The notes beneath the pieces were generated by a model. That model worked only from the letters and a program-made list of their open reading frames with translations. It was not told the origin of the DNA and searched no databases. This document shows, one piece after another, positions 40,092 through 47,880 of a stretch of DNA of 55,458 nt (the first letter of the stretch is position 1; every line of letters begins with the position of its first letter). A program made the translations under genes and the position numbers. Origin of the DNA: Solirubrobacterales bacterium (GTDB lineage: Bacteria; Actinomycetota; Thermoleophilia; Solirubrobacterales; 70-9). The stretch is taken from assembly GCA_019694145.1 (NCBI GenBank), contig JAIBCJ010000005.1:1-55458 (forward strand), written 5' to 3'.

Positions 40092-40771
40092 GAGCCGTAC
40101 TCGTCGTGGCGGCGCCACCACTGGTACGGCGGGGTCTGCGGATAACCCTCGGGCGAATCCTCCCACTCTTCCTGGCGGCCGAGCGCGGTCAGGTCGAGGT
40201 GGGCCCAGGTGCTGCCCATGTGCTCGTCGCCGCGCGCGTCGATGAAGTAGGTGCGATAGACCGTGCCGTCGTCATCACGGATGAAGGCATTGGTTCCGTG
40301 CCACTCGCCGACACCCATGTCGCGGTCGAAGTCGTCGATCACCGTGTACCAGGGGATCTGCTCCCAGCCCATCTTCTCCTTCAGCCGCCGGATGTTCTCC
40401 TGGCTGCCCCGGGAAGCATGGGCGAAGGTCGTGTCCCGGGCATTGAGATGCCGGAGGTCGGCGACCTGATCGGCCCCGAACGAGCAGCCAGGGCAACCGG
40501 CATCGGGGTGGCCGCTTACATCCGGGTCGAAGAAGAAGCGGTAGAGCACAAGCTGGCGGCGGCCTTCAAAAAGGTCGATCAGCCCGACCCTGCCCTCGGG
40601 GCCTTCGAACTCGTAGTCCTTCTCGATCTTCAGCCAGGGCATCCGCCGGCGTTCGGCGGCCAGCGCGTCCCTGGCCCTGGTCACTTCCTTCTCGCGGACC
40701 AGCAACTCCATCCGGGCCGCATCCCATTCCTCGGCCGAGACGACCGGTGGCGTCTTCATCTGCTCGAACAT
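40088..40771 (-). CDS. DUF899 thioredoxin-like family protein
   Basis: 227 residues. PVVSAEEWDAARMELLVREKEVTRARDALAAERRRMPW is the family opening; LVLYRFFFDPDVSGHPDAGCPGCSFGADQVADLRHLNARDTTFAHASRG gives the peroxiredoxin-like strand with the CPGCS motif, and FDRDMGVGEWHGTNAFIRDDDGTVYRTYF the end. A thiol-disulfide or redox role is suggested by the CxxC but has not been established. ATG 40771 lies 2 bp after the SRPBCC stop and its stop overlaps the micro-protein start, all within an ArsR-controlled operon. Confidence 0.88.
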   Translation of the reverse strand: MFEQMKTPPVVSAEEWDAARMELLVREKEVTRARDALAAERRRMPWLKIEKDYEFEGPEGRVGLIDLFEGRRQLVLYRFFFDPDVSGHPDAGCPGCSFGADQVADLRHLNARDTTFAHASRGSQENIRRLKEKMGWEQIPWYTVIDDFDRDMGVGEWHGTNAFIRDDDGTVYRTYFIDARGDEHMGSTWAHLDLTALGRQEEWEDSPEGYPQTPPYQWWRRHDEYGS

Positions 40772-40773
40772 GA

Positions 40774-41241
40774 CTACTCATCTCCTTCTGCTTCGAAATG
40801 CCGCCCGAGACTCGCCAGAGCCTGGGTCCAGCCTGTGCTGACTCCTGTGGGTCCGCCCGGCGGCACATCACCAAGGCGGTCGTGGGTCAGCGAAACCTCG
40901 GTCGCTCCCGGCCCGGCTTCCCGCAGCTCGATCGTCAGGCGGGAGTGGTGACCATCGGGGTCGGCGCCGGCCGGGCCGAACTGCCAGTCCATCACCAGAC
41001 GCCGGCCGGGAACCACCTCCAGGTACTGCCAGTTGAAACCGCCCACCTCTTCCCCGTCCAGGGCGTGGATCAGCTCGCCCCGGCCGCCGACCCGGGGGTC
41101 GTTGCTGGCCGAGACTCCGGTGAAGGCATCGGGGTGCATCCAGCGGACCAGTTCATCCGGGTCGATGAACGCCCGGTAGACCATTTCGGGGGGAGCCTGA
41201 ACGACCTTGACGAGATGAACGGATTGATCAGAGACAGTCAT
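40774..41241 (-). CDS. SRPBCC/AHSA1 domain protein
   Basis: 155 residues. A START/Bet v 1-like fold that forms a hydrophobic pocket: VQAPPEMVYRAFIDPDELVRWMHPDAFTG at the start, VGGRGELIHALDGEEVGGFNWQYLEVVPGRRLVMDW, then GPGATEVSLTHDRLGDVP and a C-terminal helix. ATG 41241 (MTVSDQ) overlaps the ArsR stop as ATGA; upstream in-frame codons lie within arsR. ArsR-SRPBCC pairs are common in actinobacteria; the ligand is unknown. A second such pair is at 53692-54548. Confidence 0.9.
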   Translation of the reverse strand: MTVSDQSVHLVKVVQAPPEMVYRAFIDPDELVRWMHPDAFTGVSASNDPRVGGRGELIHALDGEEVGGFNWQYLEVVPGRRLVMDWQFGPAGADPDGHHSRLTIELREAGPGATEVSLTHDRLGDVPPGGPTGVSTGWTQALASLGRHFEAEGDE

Positions 41242-41579
41242 TTCTTCTCCTTCTTCATATCCGCTTCCACTACCCGGGCGAGGCGATCCAGATTGCCTGC
41301 CCAGAACTTCTCGTAGAAGCTCAGCCACTCGCTGGCCTCCCTGAGCGGGTCGGGCCTAAGCGAACAGATGTGCTGACGGCCTTCAACCCTGCGATTGACC
41401 ATCCCCGCCTTCTCCAGAACCTGAACGTGTTTGGAGGCCGCGGCAAAGGACATCCGGGTCGGCCGGGCGAGGTCGCCGACCGAACATTCGCCGCCGGAAA
41501 GCTGCCTCACCATCCCCCTCCGGGTCTGGTTCGAGAGGGCGTGAAACACCCGGTCGACTTCCTTCTGATCTTCAACCAT
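41238..41579 (-). CDS. ArsR-family repressor of the SRPBCC-DUF899 operon
   Basis: 113 residues. Winged helix: DRVFHALSNQTRRGMVRQLSGGECSVGDLARPTRMSFAAASKHVQVLEKAGMVNRRVEGRQHICSL. There is no cysteine metal-site motif of the ELCVCDL type, so it is not a classical metal sensor. ATG 41579 is chosen because a near-perfect promoter (TTGACA, 17 bp, TACGTT) ends 7 nt upstream; a longer frame from 41615 would run through it. Two palindromes (41571-41588 over the start codon and 41612-41627 over the -35) suggest tight autorepression. Confidence 0.92.
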   Translation of the reverse strand: MVEDQKEVDRVFHALSNQTRRGMVRQLSGGECSVGDLARPTRMSFAAASKHVQVLEKAGMVNRRVEGRQHICSLRPDPLREASEWLSFYEKFWAGNLDRLARVVEADMKKEKK

Positions 41580-41588
41580 GTGGTTGAA
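41571..41588. promoter_or_regulatory. ArsR operator spanning the start codon
   Basis: TTCAACC ATGT GGTTGAA, perfect 7-4-7 palindrome. The ATG of arsR (minus strand 41579-41577) lies at its centre and the -10 box (41587-41592) overlaps its edge. Confidence 0.7.
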
Positions 41589-41615
41589 CGTAGAGCACGG
41601 ACGGAAGATTGTCAA
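41587..41615 (-). promoter_or_regulatory. arsR promoter (TTGACA-17-TACGTT), leaderless
   Basis: On the minus strand: -35 TTGACA (41615-41610), 17-bp spacer, -10 TACGTT (41592-41587), 7 nt to ATG 41579. The strongest promoter match in the window, as expected for a gene held down by its own repressor. Confidence 0.8.
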
Positions 41616-41627
41616 CCGGTTGGTTGA
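41612..41627. promoter_or_regulatory. ArsR operator, second site over the -35 box
   Basis: TCAACC GGTT GGTTGA, a 6-4-6 palindrome with the same half-site as 41571-41588. It overlaps the TTGACA box. Confidence 0.65.
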
Positions 41628-41724
41628 ATAAAAGTTCTCGCGGACTGCCCGCCCCTTCGCATCGAACGGACCCGGACAGTGTTCGGTACGGTGAGATCAA
41701 CCGACCGATCCGAGGGGGATTGTC

Positions 41725-43764
41725 TTGCGCAAGCTAGTGACGTTCGTGGCCGTTTTGCTCGGCCTGCTCGCCGTACCGGCCACAGCTTCGGCCCTGAAGT
41801 TCGAGGCGGCTCCCGGCACGCCGCTGGCACCGGCGACCTCGGTCATCGACCCTTCCCCGGTCATGCCCCCTGGCTTCTCCCCGACCGACATCGCGACCGG
41901 GGACTTCAACAAGGACGGCTACGGCGACATCGCCGTGATCACGGACTACATCTCCGTCCAGGGGCCCGACGGACCGGAAATCAGCCCCCTCTCCAAGAAC
42001 ATCTACGTTTACCTCGGCAGCGCGGATGGCAGTCTCGAGTCATCGGCAAGCAATCCGATCGGTGCGGATTCGCCGATCGCGGGCGGGCGTTTCATGATCC
42101 GGGCGATCGATGTAGATGGCGATGATGACCTGGATCTGGTCACCGGGTCCGGGGGCAACCCGACCATCATCGAGATCTACCAGAACGGCTTCAACGGCAC
42201 TCACGAGGCGTTTGCCACCGTTCCCGGCCAGACGCTCAGCCTGGATGACAGCGAGTCCGCCGCCGGCTACCGGTCGGTTTCGCTTGGGGATCAGGACGAC
42301 GACGGTGACGTCGACATGGCTCTCGGCCTCTACGACAACCGTTACGTCTTCATCCGCAACCTGTCGGGTCTGGACGGCCTCGAGATCCCGAACCCGAGCG
42401 TCGAGGTTTCGCGCGACGACCCGCAGGACATCGACGGGATCACCTCCACCGCGATCGGCAACTTCGGCGACGGCACCGGCCCGGACGCTTTCGGCGACCT
42501 GGTGATGGTCTCCAGCCCCGGGTTCCGGGCCGAAAACCAGCCCCCGGACCGGCTCCTTTACGCAAGGGGCGATGGCGCATCGAGCTTCGCCTCGCCGGTT
42601 GAACTGCTGCGAACCGGAACCGACGAATACCTGGGCTGGGTGAGCAAGGCCGATCTGAACGGTGACCAGTACGACGACATCGTCTTCAAGGTGCAGACCG
42701 CCACCGGAGAAAACATCGTCAGGGCCGCGCTCGGCAGCGCCGACGGACCGGTCATCCAGGCCGGCGAAGGCAGCTCGATTTCCGTCTACGGCGCCCAGCA
42801 GCCGGCCCCGGGAGACTTCAACGGTGACGGTGACCAGGACGTAGCGATCCCCCAGTTCGTCGATGACGGATTCCAGGTTGGTCTCGGCGACGGCAGCGGC
42901 AGGCTGGCTCTCGACTTCGCCGGACCGTTCGCCCTGGCGGCAGTCGACTCGGCTGACTTCTTTCCCCAGGCAAGCGCCACCCTGGACGCCAACGGGGACG
43001 GCCGGCTCGACTTCGCGGCGGCCAGCGGCCATTCGGGTGATGCGGATCAGGCTCGCGGCGTCGCGGTCATGCTGAACAAGCCCTCCTCCGGGATCTCCGT
43101 CTCACCGACTTCGATCCACTTCGGAGATGTCCCGTTTGACGCCGAGCTGATCGCGCCGGTTCCGGTCACGATCAAATCCAACGGTGATCTCCCGCTGAAC
43201 CTCGGTCAGATCGGCTTCAGCGGCCCTGCGACCGGAGGTTTCAGCCTCGACCGCGGCAACTGCCCGAACGGCAACCTCGCGTCCGGCTCGACCTGCACGC
43301 TCGAGGTCTCGATGAAGCAGAACCAGTCCGGCTACTTCAACGGCTTCCTCGACATCACCAGCGACGCGACCGGCGATCCGGTCCGGATCGAGGTGATCGG
43401 CCAGGTCGGGGAAGCCCCGCCCACTGCCAGGGGGCTTTCCCTGAAGGTGAAGTCGGCGAAGAAGGTCAAGGCCGGAAAGAAGCTGGTCGTGTCCGCGATC
43501 GTCCGCAACAGCGGCAAGGCCCGCTCGGCGCATTTCACGATCAGGGCCACCGCACCGAAGAAGATGACCGGAAGGATCAAGTTCTCGCCGCTTCGCAATC
43601 TCTCGCTCGACGGTCGCAGCTACACGACCTTCTTCTTCAAGGTTCCCGTCAAGAAGCAGGCGAAGGGCGTGCTCCGGGTCAAGGTGAGCCTGGTGGCAAA
43701 GAACCGGAAGATCGTGCGAAAGACAGGCAAGGTCAGGATCGTGAAGAAGGCGCGGCGGCGGTAG
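41725..43764 (+). CDS. Secreted FG-GAP/VCBS repeat protein with choice-of-anchor D and basic C-terminal module
   Basis: 679 residues. Signal peptide ending AVPATASA. Residues ~50-440 hold several FG-GAP/VCBS propeller blades with calcium loops (DFNKDGYGDIAVI, DVDGDDDLDLVTGSG, DQDDDGDVDMALG, DLNGDQYDDIVFK, DFNGDGDQDVAIPQF, DANGDGRLDFAAASG). Residues ~460-560 form one choice-of-anchor D domain (SPTSIHFGDVPFDAELIAPVPV). The last ~105 residues are a Lys/Arg-rich module (KKVKAGKKLVVSAIVRNSG, APKKM) homologous to that of the 35115 protein. Start TTG 41725 has GAGGGGG 6 nt upstream. Probably a surface protein that binds calcium and an extracellular ligand. Confidence 0.88.
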   Translation: MRKLVTFVAVLLGLLAVPATASALKFEAAPGTPLAPATSVIDPSPVMPPGFSPTDIATGDFNKDGYGDIAVITDYISVQGPDGPEISPLSKNIYVYLGSADGSLESSASNPIGADSPIAGGRFMIRAIDVDGDDDLDLVTGSGGNPTIIEIYQNGFNGTHEAFATVPGQTLSLDDSESAAGYRSVSLGDQDDDGDVDMALGLYDNRYVFIRNLSGLDGLEIPNPSVEVSRDDPQDIDGITSTAIGNFGDGTGPDAFGDLVMVSSPGFRAENQPPDRLLYARGDGASSFASPVELLRTGTDEYLGWVSKADLNGDQYDDIVFKVQTATGENIVRAALGSADGPVIQAGEGSSISVYGAQQPAPGDFNGDGDQDVAIPQFVDDGFQVGLGDGSGRLALDFAGPFALAAVDSADFFPQASATLDANGDGRLDFAAASGHSGDADQARGVAVMLNKPSSGISVSPTSIHFGDVPFDAELIAPVPVTIKSNGDLPLNLGQIGFSGPATGGFSLDRGNCPNGNLASGSTCTLEVSMKQNQSGYFNGFLDITSDATGDPVRIEVIGQVGEAPPTARGLSLKVKSAKKVKAGKKLVVSAIVRNSGKARSAHFTIRATAPKKMTGRIKFSPLRNLSLDGRSYTTFFFKVPVKKQAKGVLRVKVSLVAKNRKIVRKTGKVRIVKKARRR

Positions 43765-43779
43765 AGCCTTCGCCTGCGT

Positions 43780-44508
43780 TCATTTCATCCGCTTCGCCAG
43801 GCGGATCACGGCCCTGGCGTGGCGGTTGATGACCGCGCGGGGCTGAAGGCCGGGGCCGAGTTCGACCACGAAGGCGGTGGTGCCGGTTGCCTGGTGCTGC
43901 CAGGAGACGGCGCTGCCCGGATACCGGCCGTGATCACAGCTTCCCCCGGTCCCCAGGCCGGAGAGCCGGGCGTAGAGAAAGGCCCAGCGTCGCTGGCCGT
44001 CACAGGGCGCGAGGGTCCGGCCCCAGGGCTGGTGGAACCAGACCGCGAGGTCGAAGCCGACCCGGCGGCTCAGTCGCATGATCGCCCGGGTCTCGGGTTC
44101 GGAGGCCGGTCGCGGGCCCGAGTTATACCCGCCGTTCAGGCTGCCGTCCCAGCGGAAGGGAAAGTTCCGGTTGAGGTCGATCCGGCGGGCGTTTCGACGG
44201 GTGCCAAGCGCGGTGCCATCGGGGTTGGCGGTCTTCACGGTCCAGACCCCGATGCCCTTCGGCCCGCCACGCCCGGCCAGGTTCTGCCTGAGCCTGGCCA
44301 CGACCCGCATCCCCTGCCGCTCGTCGCCGTGGACCGAACCGACCACCAGAACCCGGAAATCGCCCTTCGGATCACCCTGACGCCAGCTCACGATCGGCCG
44401 CCCGTCAACCGAACGGCCGATCACCTTCCGCTCGGTCGCGCCGCTCGCAACCGGGGCCGGCAGGATTGCGGCAGCCAGGGCGAGCGCGATCAGATGGCGG
44501 TGCTTCAC
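43780..44508 (-). CDS. Secreted M14-family zinc carboxypeptidase/amidase
   Basis: 242 residues. Signal peptide (HLIALALAAAILPAPVASGA). Zinc ligands are His and Glu in VVGSVHGDERQG and a His in LAVWFHQPWG; the catalytic Glu is in TTAFVVELGPG. NPDGTALGTRRNARRIDLNRNFP carries the substrate-binding Asn-Arg pair. This is the short MpaA-like group that trims peptides from murein fragments, so a cell-wall role is likely. Two cysteines (APCDGQ, GSCDHG) may form a disulfide. GTG 44508 has TAGGTT 6 nt upstream and no Shine-Dalgarno, an exception among exported proteins here. Confidence 0.88.
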   Translation of the reverse strand: MKHRHLIALALAAAILPAPVASGATERKVIGRSVDGRPIVSWRQGDPKGDFRVLVVGSVHGDERQGMRVVARLRQNLAGRGGPKGIGVWTVKTANPDGTALGTRRNARRIDLNRNFPFRWDGSLNGGYNSGPRPASEPETRAIMRLSRRVGFDLAVWFHQPWGRTLAPCDGQRRWAFLYARLSGLGTGGSCDHGRYPGSAVSWQHQATGTTAFVVELGPGLQPRAVINRHARAVIRLAKRMK

Positions 44509-44514
44509 TGGTCA

Positions 44515-44520
44515 AACCTA
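44515..44520 (-). promoter_or_regulatory. -10 box TAGGTT, leaderless-type
   Basis: TAGGTT on the minus strand ends 6 nt before GTG 44508. Confidence 0.5.
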
Positions 44521-44534
44521 TCCCCGATGACTGG

Positions 44535-44540
44535 GAGAAT
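44535..44540 (+). promoter_or_regulatory. -10-like GAGAAT, leaderless-type
   Basis: GAGAAT ends 6 nt before GTG 44547; the identical hexamer and distance occur before 12471. Confidence 0.4.
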
Positions 44541-44546
44541 GTGGCG

Positions 44547-45119
44547 GTGAGCGAACTCGAAGATGACGGGCTGACCCGCTGCGCCTGGGCCAACGGCAGC
44601 CAGATGATGCGGACCTACCACGATGAGGAGTGGGGCTGCCCGATCGTCGGCGAGCAGGACATGTTCGAGCGGCTCTCGCTCGAGGCCTTCCAGGCAGGCC
44701 TCAGCTGGGCGACCATCCTGCGCAAGCGCCCCGCCTTCCGGGAGGCCTTCCGCGATTTCGATCTCGAGTACTGCGCCGACCTTACCGATGCCGACATCGA
44801 GGAGCTGATGGGCAACGAGGGGATCATCCGGGCCCGGGCCAAGATCGAAGCGACCCGGTCGAATGCGGCCGCCACGATCGCGCTGCGCGAGGAGGGCGGG
44901 CTTGAGGGCCTGATCGGTTCCTTCGTGCCCGAACGGATGCCCGAACCGGCGAACCAGTCGGAGGTTCCGACCAGCTCGCCCGAGTCGACCAACCTCGCCA
45001 GGGAGCTCCGCGCTCATGGCTTCAGGTTCGTCGGCCCGACCAACATGTACGCGCTGATGGAGGCGAGCGGCCTGGTCAACACCCATCTGACCAGCTGCTT
45101 CCGGCGCGATCAGGTCTAG
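44547..45119 (+). CDS. tag: DNA-3-methyladenine glycosylase I
   Basis: 190 residues. RCAWANGSQMMRTYHDEEWGCPIVGEQDMFERLSLEAFQAGLSWATILRKR is the Tag hallmark. Its structural zinc uses Cys and His at the start (RCAW, YHDEEWG) and His and Cys at the end (NTHLTSCFR), all present. It excises 3-methyladenine from DNA. GTG 44547 is chosen over the longer frame from 44466 because the family begins here and a -10-like hexamer precedes it. Its TAG stop and that of the convergent PrsW gene share the palindrome CTAG (45116-45119). It complements the AlkA-type enzyme at 6413. Confidence 0.93.
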   Translation: MSELEDDGLTRCAWANGSQMMRTYHDEEWGCPIVGEQDMFERLSLEAFQAGLSWATILRKRPAFREAFRDFDLEYCADLTDADIEELMGNEGIIRARAKIEATRSNAAATIALREEGGLEGLIGSFVPERMPEPANQSEVPTSSPESTNLARELRAHGFRFVGPTNMYALMEASGLVNTHLTSCFRRDQV

Positions 45120-46129
45120 CCGGGCCCCGCGACCGGTCGCCAGCGTGGCGAGACCTCGCCGACCTTGTCGGGCGGCACCATCTGCCGGGCCGAATGCTTC
45201 TGGAGCAGGTACATCAGGACGATCACCGCGATCGAGACGAAGTTGGTCATTCGGGCGATCGACCCGTCGACGTGGTGGCTGAGGACGATCACGTCGTTGG
45301 TGCTGTGGGCGGCCATCGCCAGCACCCAGGCCCCGACTGCCGCCGCAGTGAAGATCGACTTCCTGTGCCAGGCGGCCTGCCAGGCGACCGCCGCCACGAA
45401 TCCGGTCAGCAGCGGATGCATGATCTCCAGGACCGGACGCATCGGCTGGTAGATCTCGGGCTGGACCGCGTATTCGGTGCCTTCCATCACCGCCACCGTC
45501 GCGGCCGAGACCAGCACCAGCAGGTAACCCTGACGGGGCAGCCGGAACCTGCCCCGGAACCAGAGGATCACCGGCAGCAGCAGCTTGCCCGTTTCTTCGG
45601 CCGGCCCGTCCAGCACCGACCAGCCCGGATCATCCTTGAGGTTGTCGCCAAAGACGCGCGGGAGGAAGAACTCCACCGCGAAGGCCAGCGCGAAGGCCAG
45701 GACGCCCGAAGCGATGCCCCACTTGACGATTTCCCGGCGCGTTTCGGCCGGGATCCGGTCGAAACCGACCCGGCGGCCAATGAATCTCAGGAAGGCGACC
45801 ATCGTCACGAAGGTCGCCGCCGCAGCCAGGGGCACGGCCAGGATCTGGATGCCGCCGACCAAATCGGCCTTGCGGTCGGTACCCCACAACGCCGCCGCGC
45901 CGGCAAGGGTCAGGATCAGGACCAGCAGGAGCTTCCAGTTGCCGTTCCGGACGAAGCCCCAGAAGTGCCTCCGGTAGGTAGCGAGACTTGAACCGACCGG
46001 AGCGGTCCTGACCTCGTCGGTCCAGACTTCGCCGTCCCAGTGGCGCTCGACGGTCGTGTCCCGATCGCGGCCCGGGACGGGGTACCAGCCAGGTGCGGGA
46101 AGGCTCTTCGCGGAAGAGTCGGCAGCCAT
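45116..46129 (-). CDS. PrsW-type intramembrane metalloprotease with N-terminal DUF2510 domain
   Basis: 337 residues. Residues ~10-40 are DUF2510 (APGWYPVPGRD, ERHWDGEVWTDEVR), a short module common in actinobacterial membrane proteins. Then seven to eight membrane helices with the PrsW motifs: GPAEETGKLLLP (Glu-Glu-x-x-Lys), MEGTEY, MHPLLTG and AHSTNDV, the glutamates and histidines thought to bind zinc. PrsW in Bacillus clips an anti-sigma factor. ATG 46129 is preferred to the frame from 46162, which overlaps the desaturase end. TAGCTA ends 7 nt upstream, but the 29-bp gap suggests read-through from the desaturase gene. Confidence 0.9.
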   Translation of the reverse strand: MAADSSAKSLPAPGWYPVPGRDRDTTVERHWDGEVWTDEVRTAPVGSSLATYRRHFWGFVRNGNWKLLLVLILTLAGAAALWGTDRKADLVGGIQILAVPLAAAATFVTMVAFLRFIGRRVGFDRIPAETRREIVKWGIASGVLAFALAFAVEFFLPRVFGDNLKDDPGWSVLDGPAEETGKLLLPVILWFRGRFRLPRQGYLLVLVSAATVAVMEGTEYAVQPEIYQPMRPVLEIMHPLLTGFVAAVAWQAAWHRKSIFTAAAVGAWVLAMAAHSTNDVIVLSHHVDGSIARMTNFVSIAVIVLMYLLQKHSARQMVPPDKVGEVSPRWRPVAGPG

Positions 46130-46158
46130 CCCACGGTAGCTACCCCGGAACCAGCGGA

Positions 46159-47100
46159 TCAATCAGCAGCAGCCAGCCGTCGATCCCGATCGGTGCCGTC
46201 GGAGCGCCGATGTGAATCGGTCGCGATCCGCTCATCGTCTGCGGCGATCGGCTCAGGTTTCCAGCCCGGACCCTTGAAGGCGTAGCCGAACCGGTCCCGC
46301 CAGCTGTCGGCGGCCCGCACGTCACGCCAGATGTTCATGTATTCGCCGTAGGCGACCTTGACCGGATGGAACGTCTTGATGTTTTTGGTCAGGCCGTAGC
46401 GAACCCGTTCTTCCTCCGGTTCGAAGCTGCCGAACATGCGGTCCCAGATGATCAGGATTCCGCCGTAGTTCTTGTCGAGGTACTGCTCCTGGGAGCCGTG
46501 GTGGACCCGGTGGTGGCTGGGCGTGTTGAAGATGAACTCGATCGGCCGGGGCAGCCGGTCGATCGCCTCGGTGTGGAGCAGGAACTGGTAGAGCAGGCTC
46601 CATGAAAACGCGAGGTAGATCATCCACGGCGGGAAAAGCAGGGCCGAAGGCATCCAGAAGAAGATCGAGCTGAACGGCGACCAGTCCTGACGAAGCGCGG
46701 TCGAGAAGTTGTAATGCTCGGAGGAGTGGTGAACCACATGCATCGCCCAGAAGAGCCGGATGCGGTGGTGGCTGCGGTGGAAGCAGTAGTAGGCGAGATC
46801 GTCGGCGAAGAAGAGCAGCACCCAGGTCCACCAGTCCGAAGGTGAAAGCTGGATCGGGCTGACTTCGTAGATCGCGGCGTAGATGACGAGAACGACCAGC
46901 TTCCAGGCGCCGGCGATGAACAGGTGGCCGACCCCCATGCTGAGACTGGTGGCCGTGTCCTTCGCTTCGAAGCCGATCGGCGCGTCCGGGTTTGCGGCCT
47001 GCGCTTCTCCGTGCTCATGCGCCGCGTGGCGCAGGGTCAGGTACTCCAGACCCATCGCAAGGAAGAAGAACGGGATCGCGTAAAGAATCAGATCGCCCAT
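46159..47100 (-). CDS. Sterol desaturase/fatty acid hydroxylase superfamily membrane protein
   Basis: 313 residues, four to five membrane helices and three histidine clusters for a di-iron centre: HRSHH, HVVHHSSEHYN and HRVHHGSQEQYLDKNYGG. Such enzymes hydroxylate or desaturate lipids; related proteins act on carotenoids, sterols, fatty acids or alkylglycerols. The last ~40 residues are a charged tail. The promoter region has a TATAAC -10-like hexamer inside a FadR-type palindrome (47105-47123), so it is probably repressed by the GntR/FCD protein encoded just upstream. Confidence 0.9.
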   Translation of the reverse strand: MGDLILYAIPFFFLAMGLEYLTLRHAAHEHGEAQAANPDAPIGFEAKDTATSLSMGVGHLFIAGAWKLVVLVIYAAIYEVSPIQLSPSDWWTWVLLFFADDLAYYCFHRSHHRIRLFWAMHVVHHSSEHYNFSTALRQDWSPFSSIFFWMPSALLFPPWMIYLAFSWSLLYQFLLHTEAIDRLPRPIEFIFNTPSHHRVHHGSQEQYLDKNYGGILIIWDRMFGSFEPEEERVRYGLTKNIKTFHPVKVAYGEYMNIWRDVRAADSWRDRFGYAFKGPGWKPEPIAADDERIATDSHRRSDGTDRDRRLAAAD

Positions 47101-47104
47101 TGCC

Positions 47105-47123
47105 GAACTGGTTATACCAGTTC
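47105..47123. promoter_or_regulatory. FadR/GntR operator before the desaturase gene
   Basis: GAACTGGTTATACCAGTTC is a perfect 8-3-8 palindrome containing TGGT-N3-ACCA, the usual target of FadR-subfamily GntR regulators. It covers the likely -10 of the desaturase gene and lies 46 bp after the end of the regulator gene. Confidence 0.75.
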
Positions 47124-47169
47124 ACCCAGACGGTTGCAAGGGGCGGATCGGCCGCAGCCGGGATCCGGT

Positions 47170-47856
47170 TCAGGCGACGCGGTCGATGTCGCTGCGCAGC
47201 ATGTGGCCAGCGACCTCGGCCGCCGTCTCGGGGTCGCCGGCGCCGATCGCGTTGCCGAGCCGGGTGATGATCCGGGGGTCGGCCGGGCGGATCCGGTCGG
47301 CCACGTCTCCGAAGGTGAGCATCGCCTTGAGCAGCGAGTTGAGTGAAAGCCGGTAGGCGATATTGCCGGACCCGGCGACGATCGCCAGCCAGAAGGCGGC
47401 GAAGGCTTCATCGAGCCCTGCCTCGTCTCCGGTTCCGATCATTGCGGCGGCGCTTTCGCCCAGTTGTTCGACCTGATCGCGTTCCGACTGGCTCGCACGG
47501 CTGGCGCAGAGCCTCGCCGCGTCAACCCCGATCGAGGCTCTCATCTCGACCACGGACCTGACGATCTCGGCCGGTGGTTCGAGCGGGTCGCCACCGAGGT
47601 CGAGCAGAACCTCGAGCCCGCCGGCGTCACGCCAGTCCAGCACCCTGGTCGCACCGCCGTGGGTGATCCTGATCAGCCCGGCTGCCTGGAGACCCTTGAG
47701 CGCCTCGCGAACGGCATGGCGATTCACGCCGAAGTCTTCGGCGAGGACCCGCTCGGACGGGATGCGATCCCCGGGCGCAAGTTCACCCTCGACGATCTGG
47801 CGGCGCAGCTCGTCGTGGACGCGACGGGAAACGGTCTCTGTGCCGGAACCGGGCAT
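47170..47856 (-). CDS. GntR-family regulator, FadR subfamily (FCD domain)
   Basis: 228 residues. N-terminal winged helix: VSRRVHDELRRQIVEGELAPGDRIPSERVLAEDFGVNRHAVREALKGLQAAGLIRITHGG. The C-terminal domain is all-helical as in FadR-type regulators (VVEMRASIGVDAARLCASRAS). ATG 47856 is used here; ATG 47874 would add six residues and place the start 6 bp from the divergent gene's ATG. It probably binds GAACTGGT/ACCAGTTC at 47105-47123 and controls the desaturase-PrsW genes in response to a lipid or organic acid ligand. Confidence 0.88.
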   Translation of the reverse strand: MPGSGTETVSRRVHDELRRQIVEGELAPGDRIPSERVLAEDFGVNRHAVREALKGLQAAGLIRITHGGATRVLDWRDAGGLEVLLDLGGDPLEPPAEIVRSVVEMRASIGVDAARLCASRASQSERDQVEQLGESAAAMIGTGDEAGLDEAFAAFWLAIVAGSGNIAYRLSLNSLLKAMLTFGDVADRIRPADPRIITRLGNAIGAGDPETAAEVAGHMLRSDIDRVA

Positions 47857-47868
47857 TGCAGGAGGTTT

Positions 47869-47874
47869 TACCAT
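47869..47874 (+). promoter_or_regulatory. -10 box TACCAT, leaderless-type
   Basis: TACCAT ends 6 nt before ATG 47881. Confidence 0.5.
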
Positions 47875-47880
47875 CTCCCT

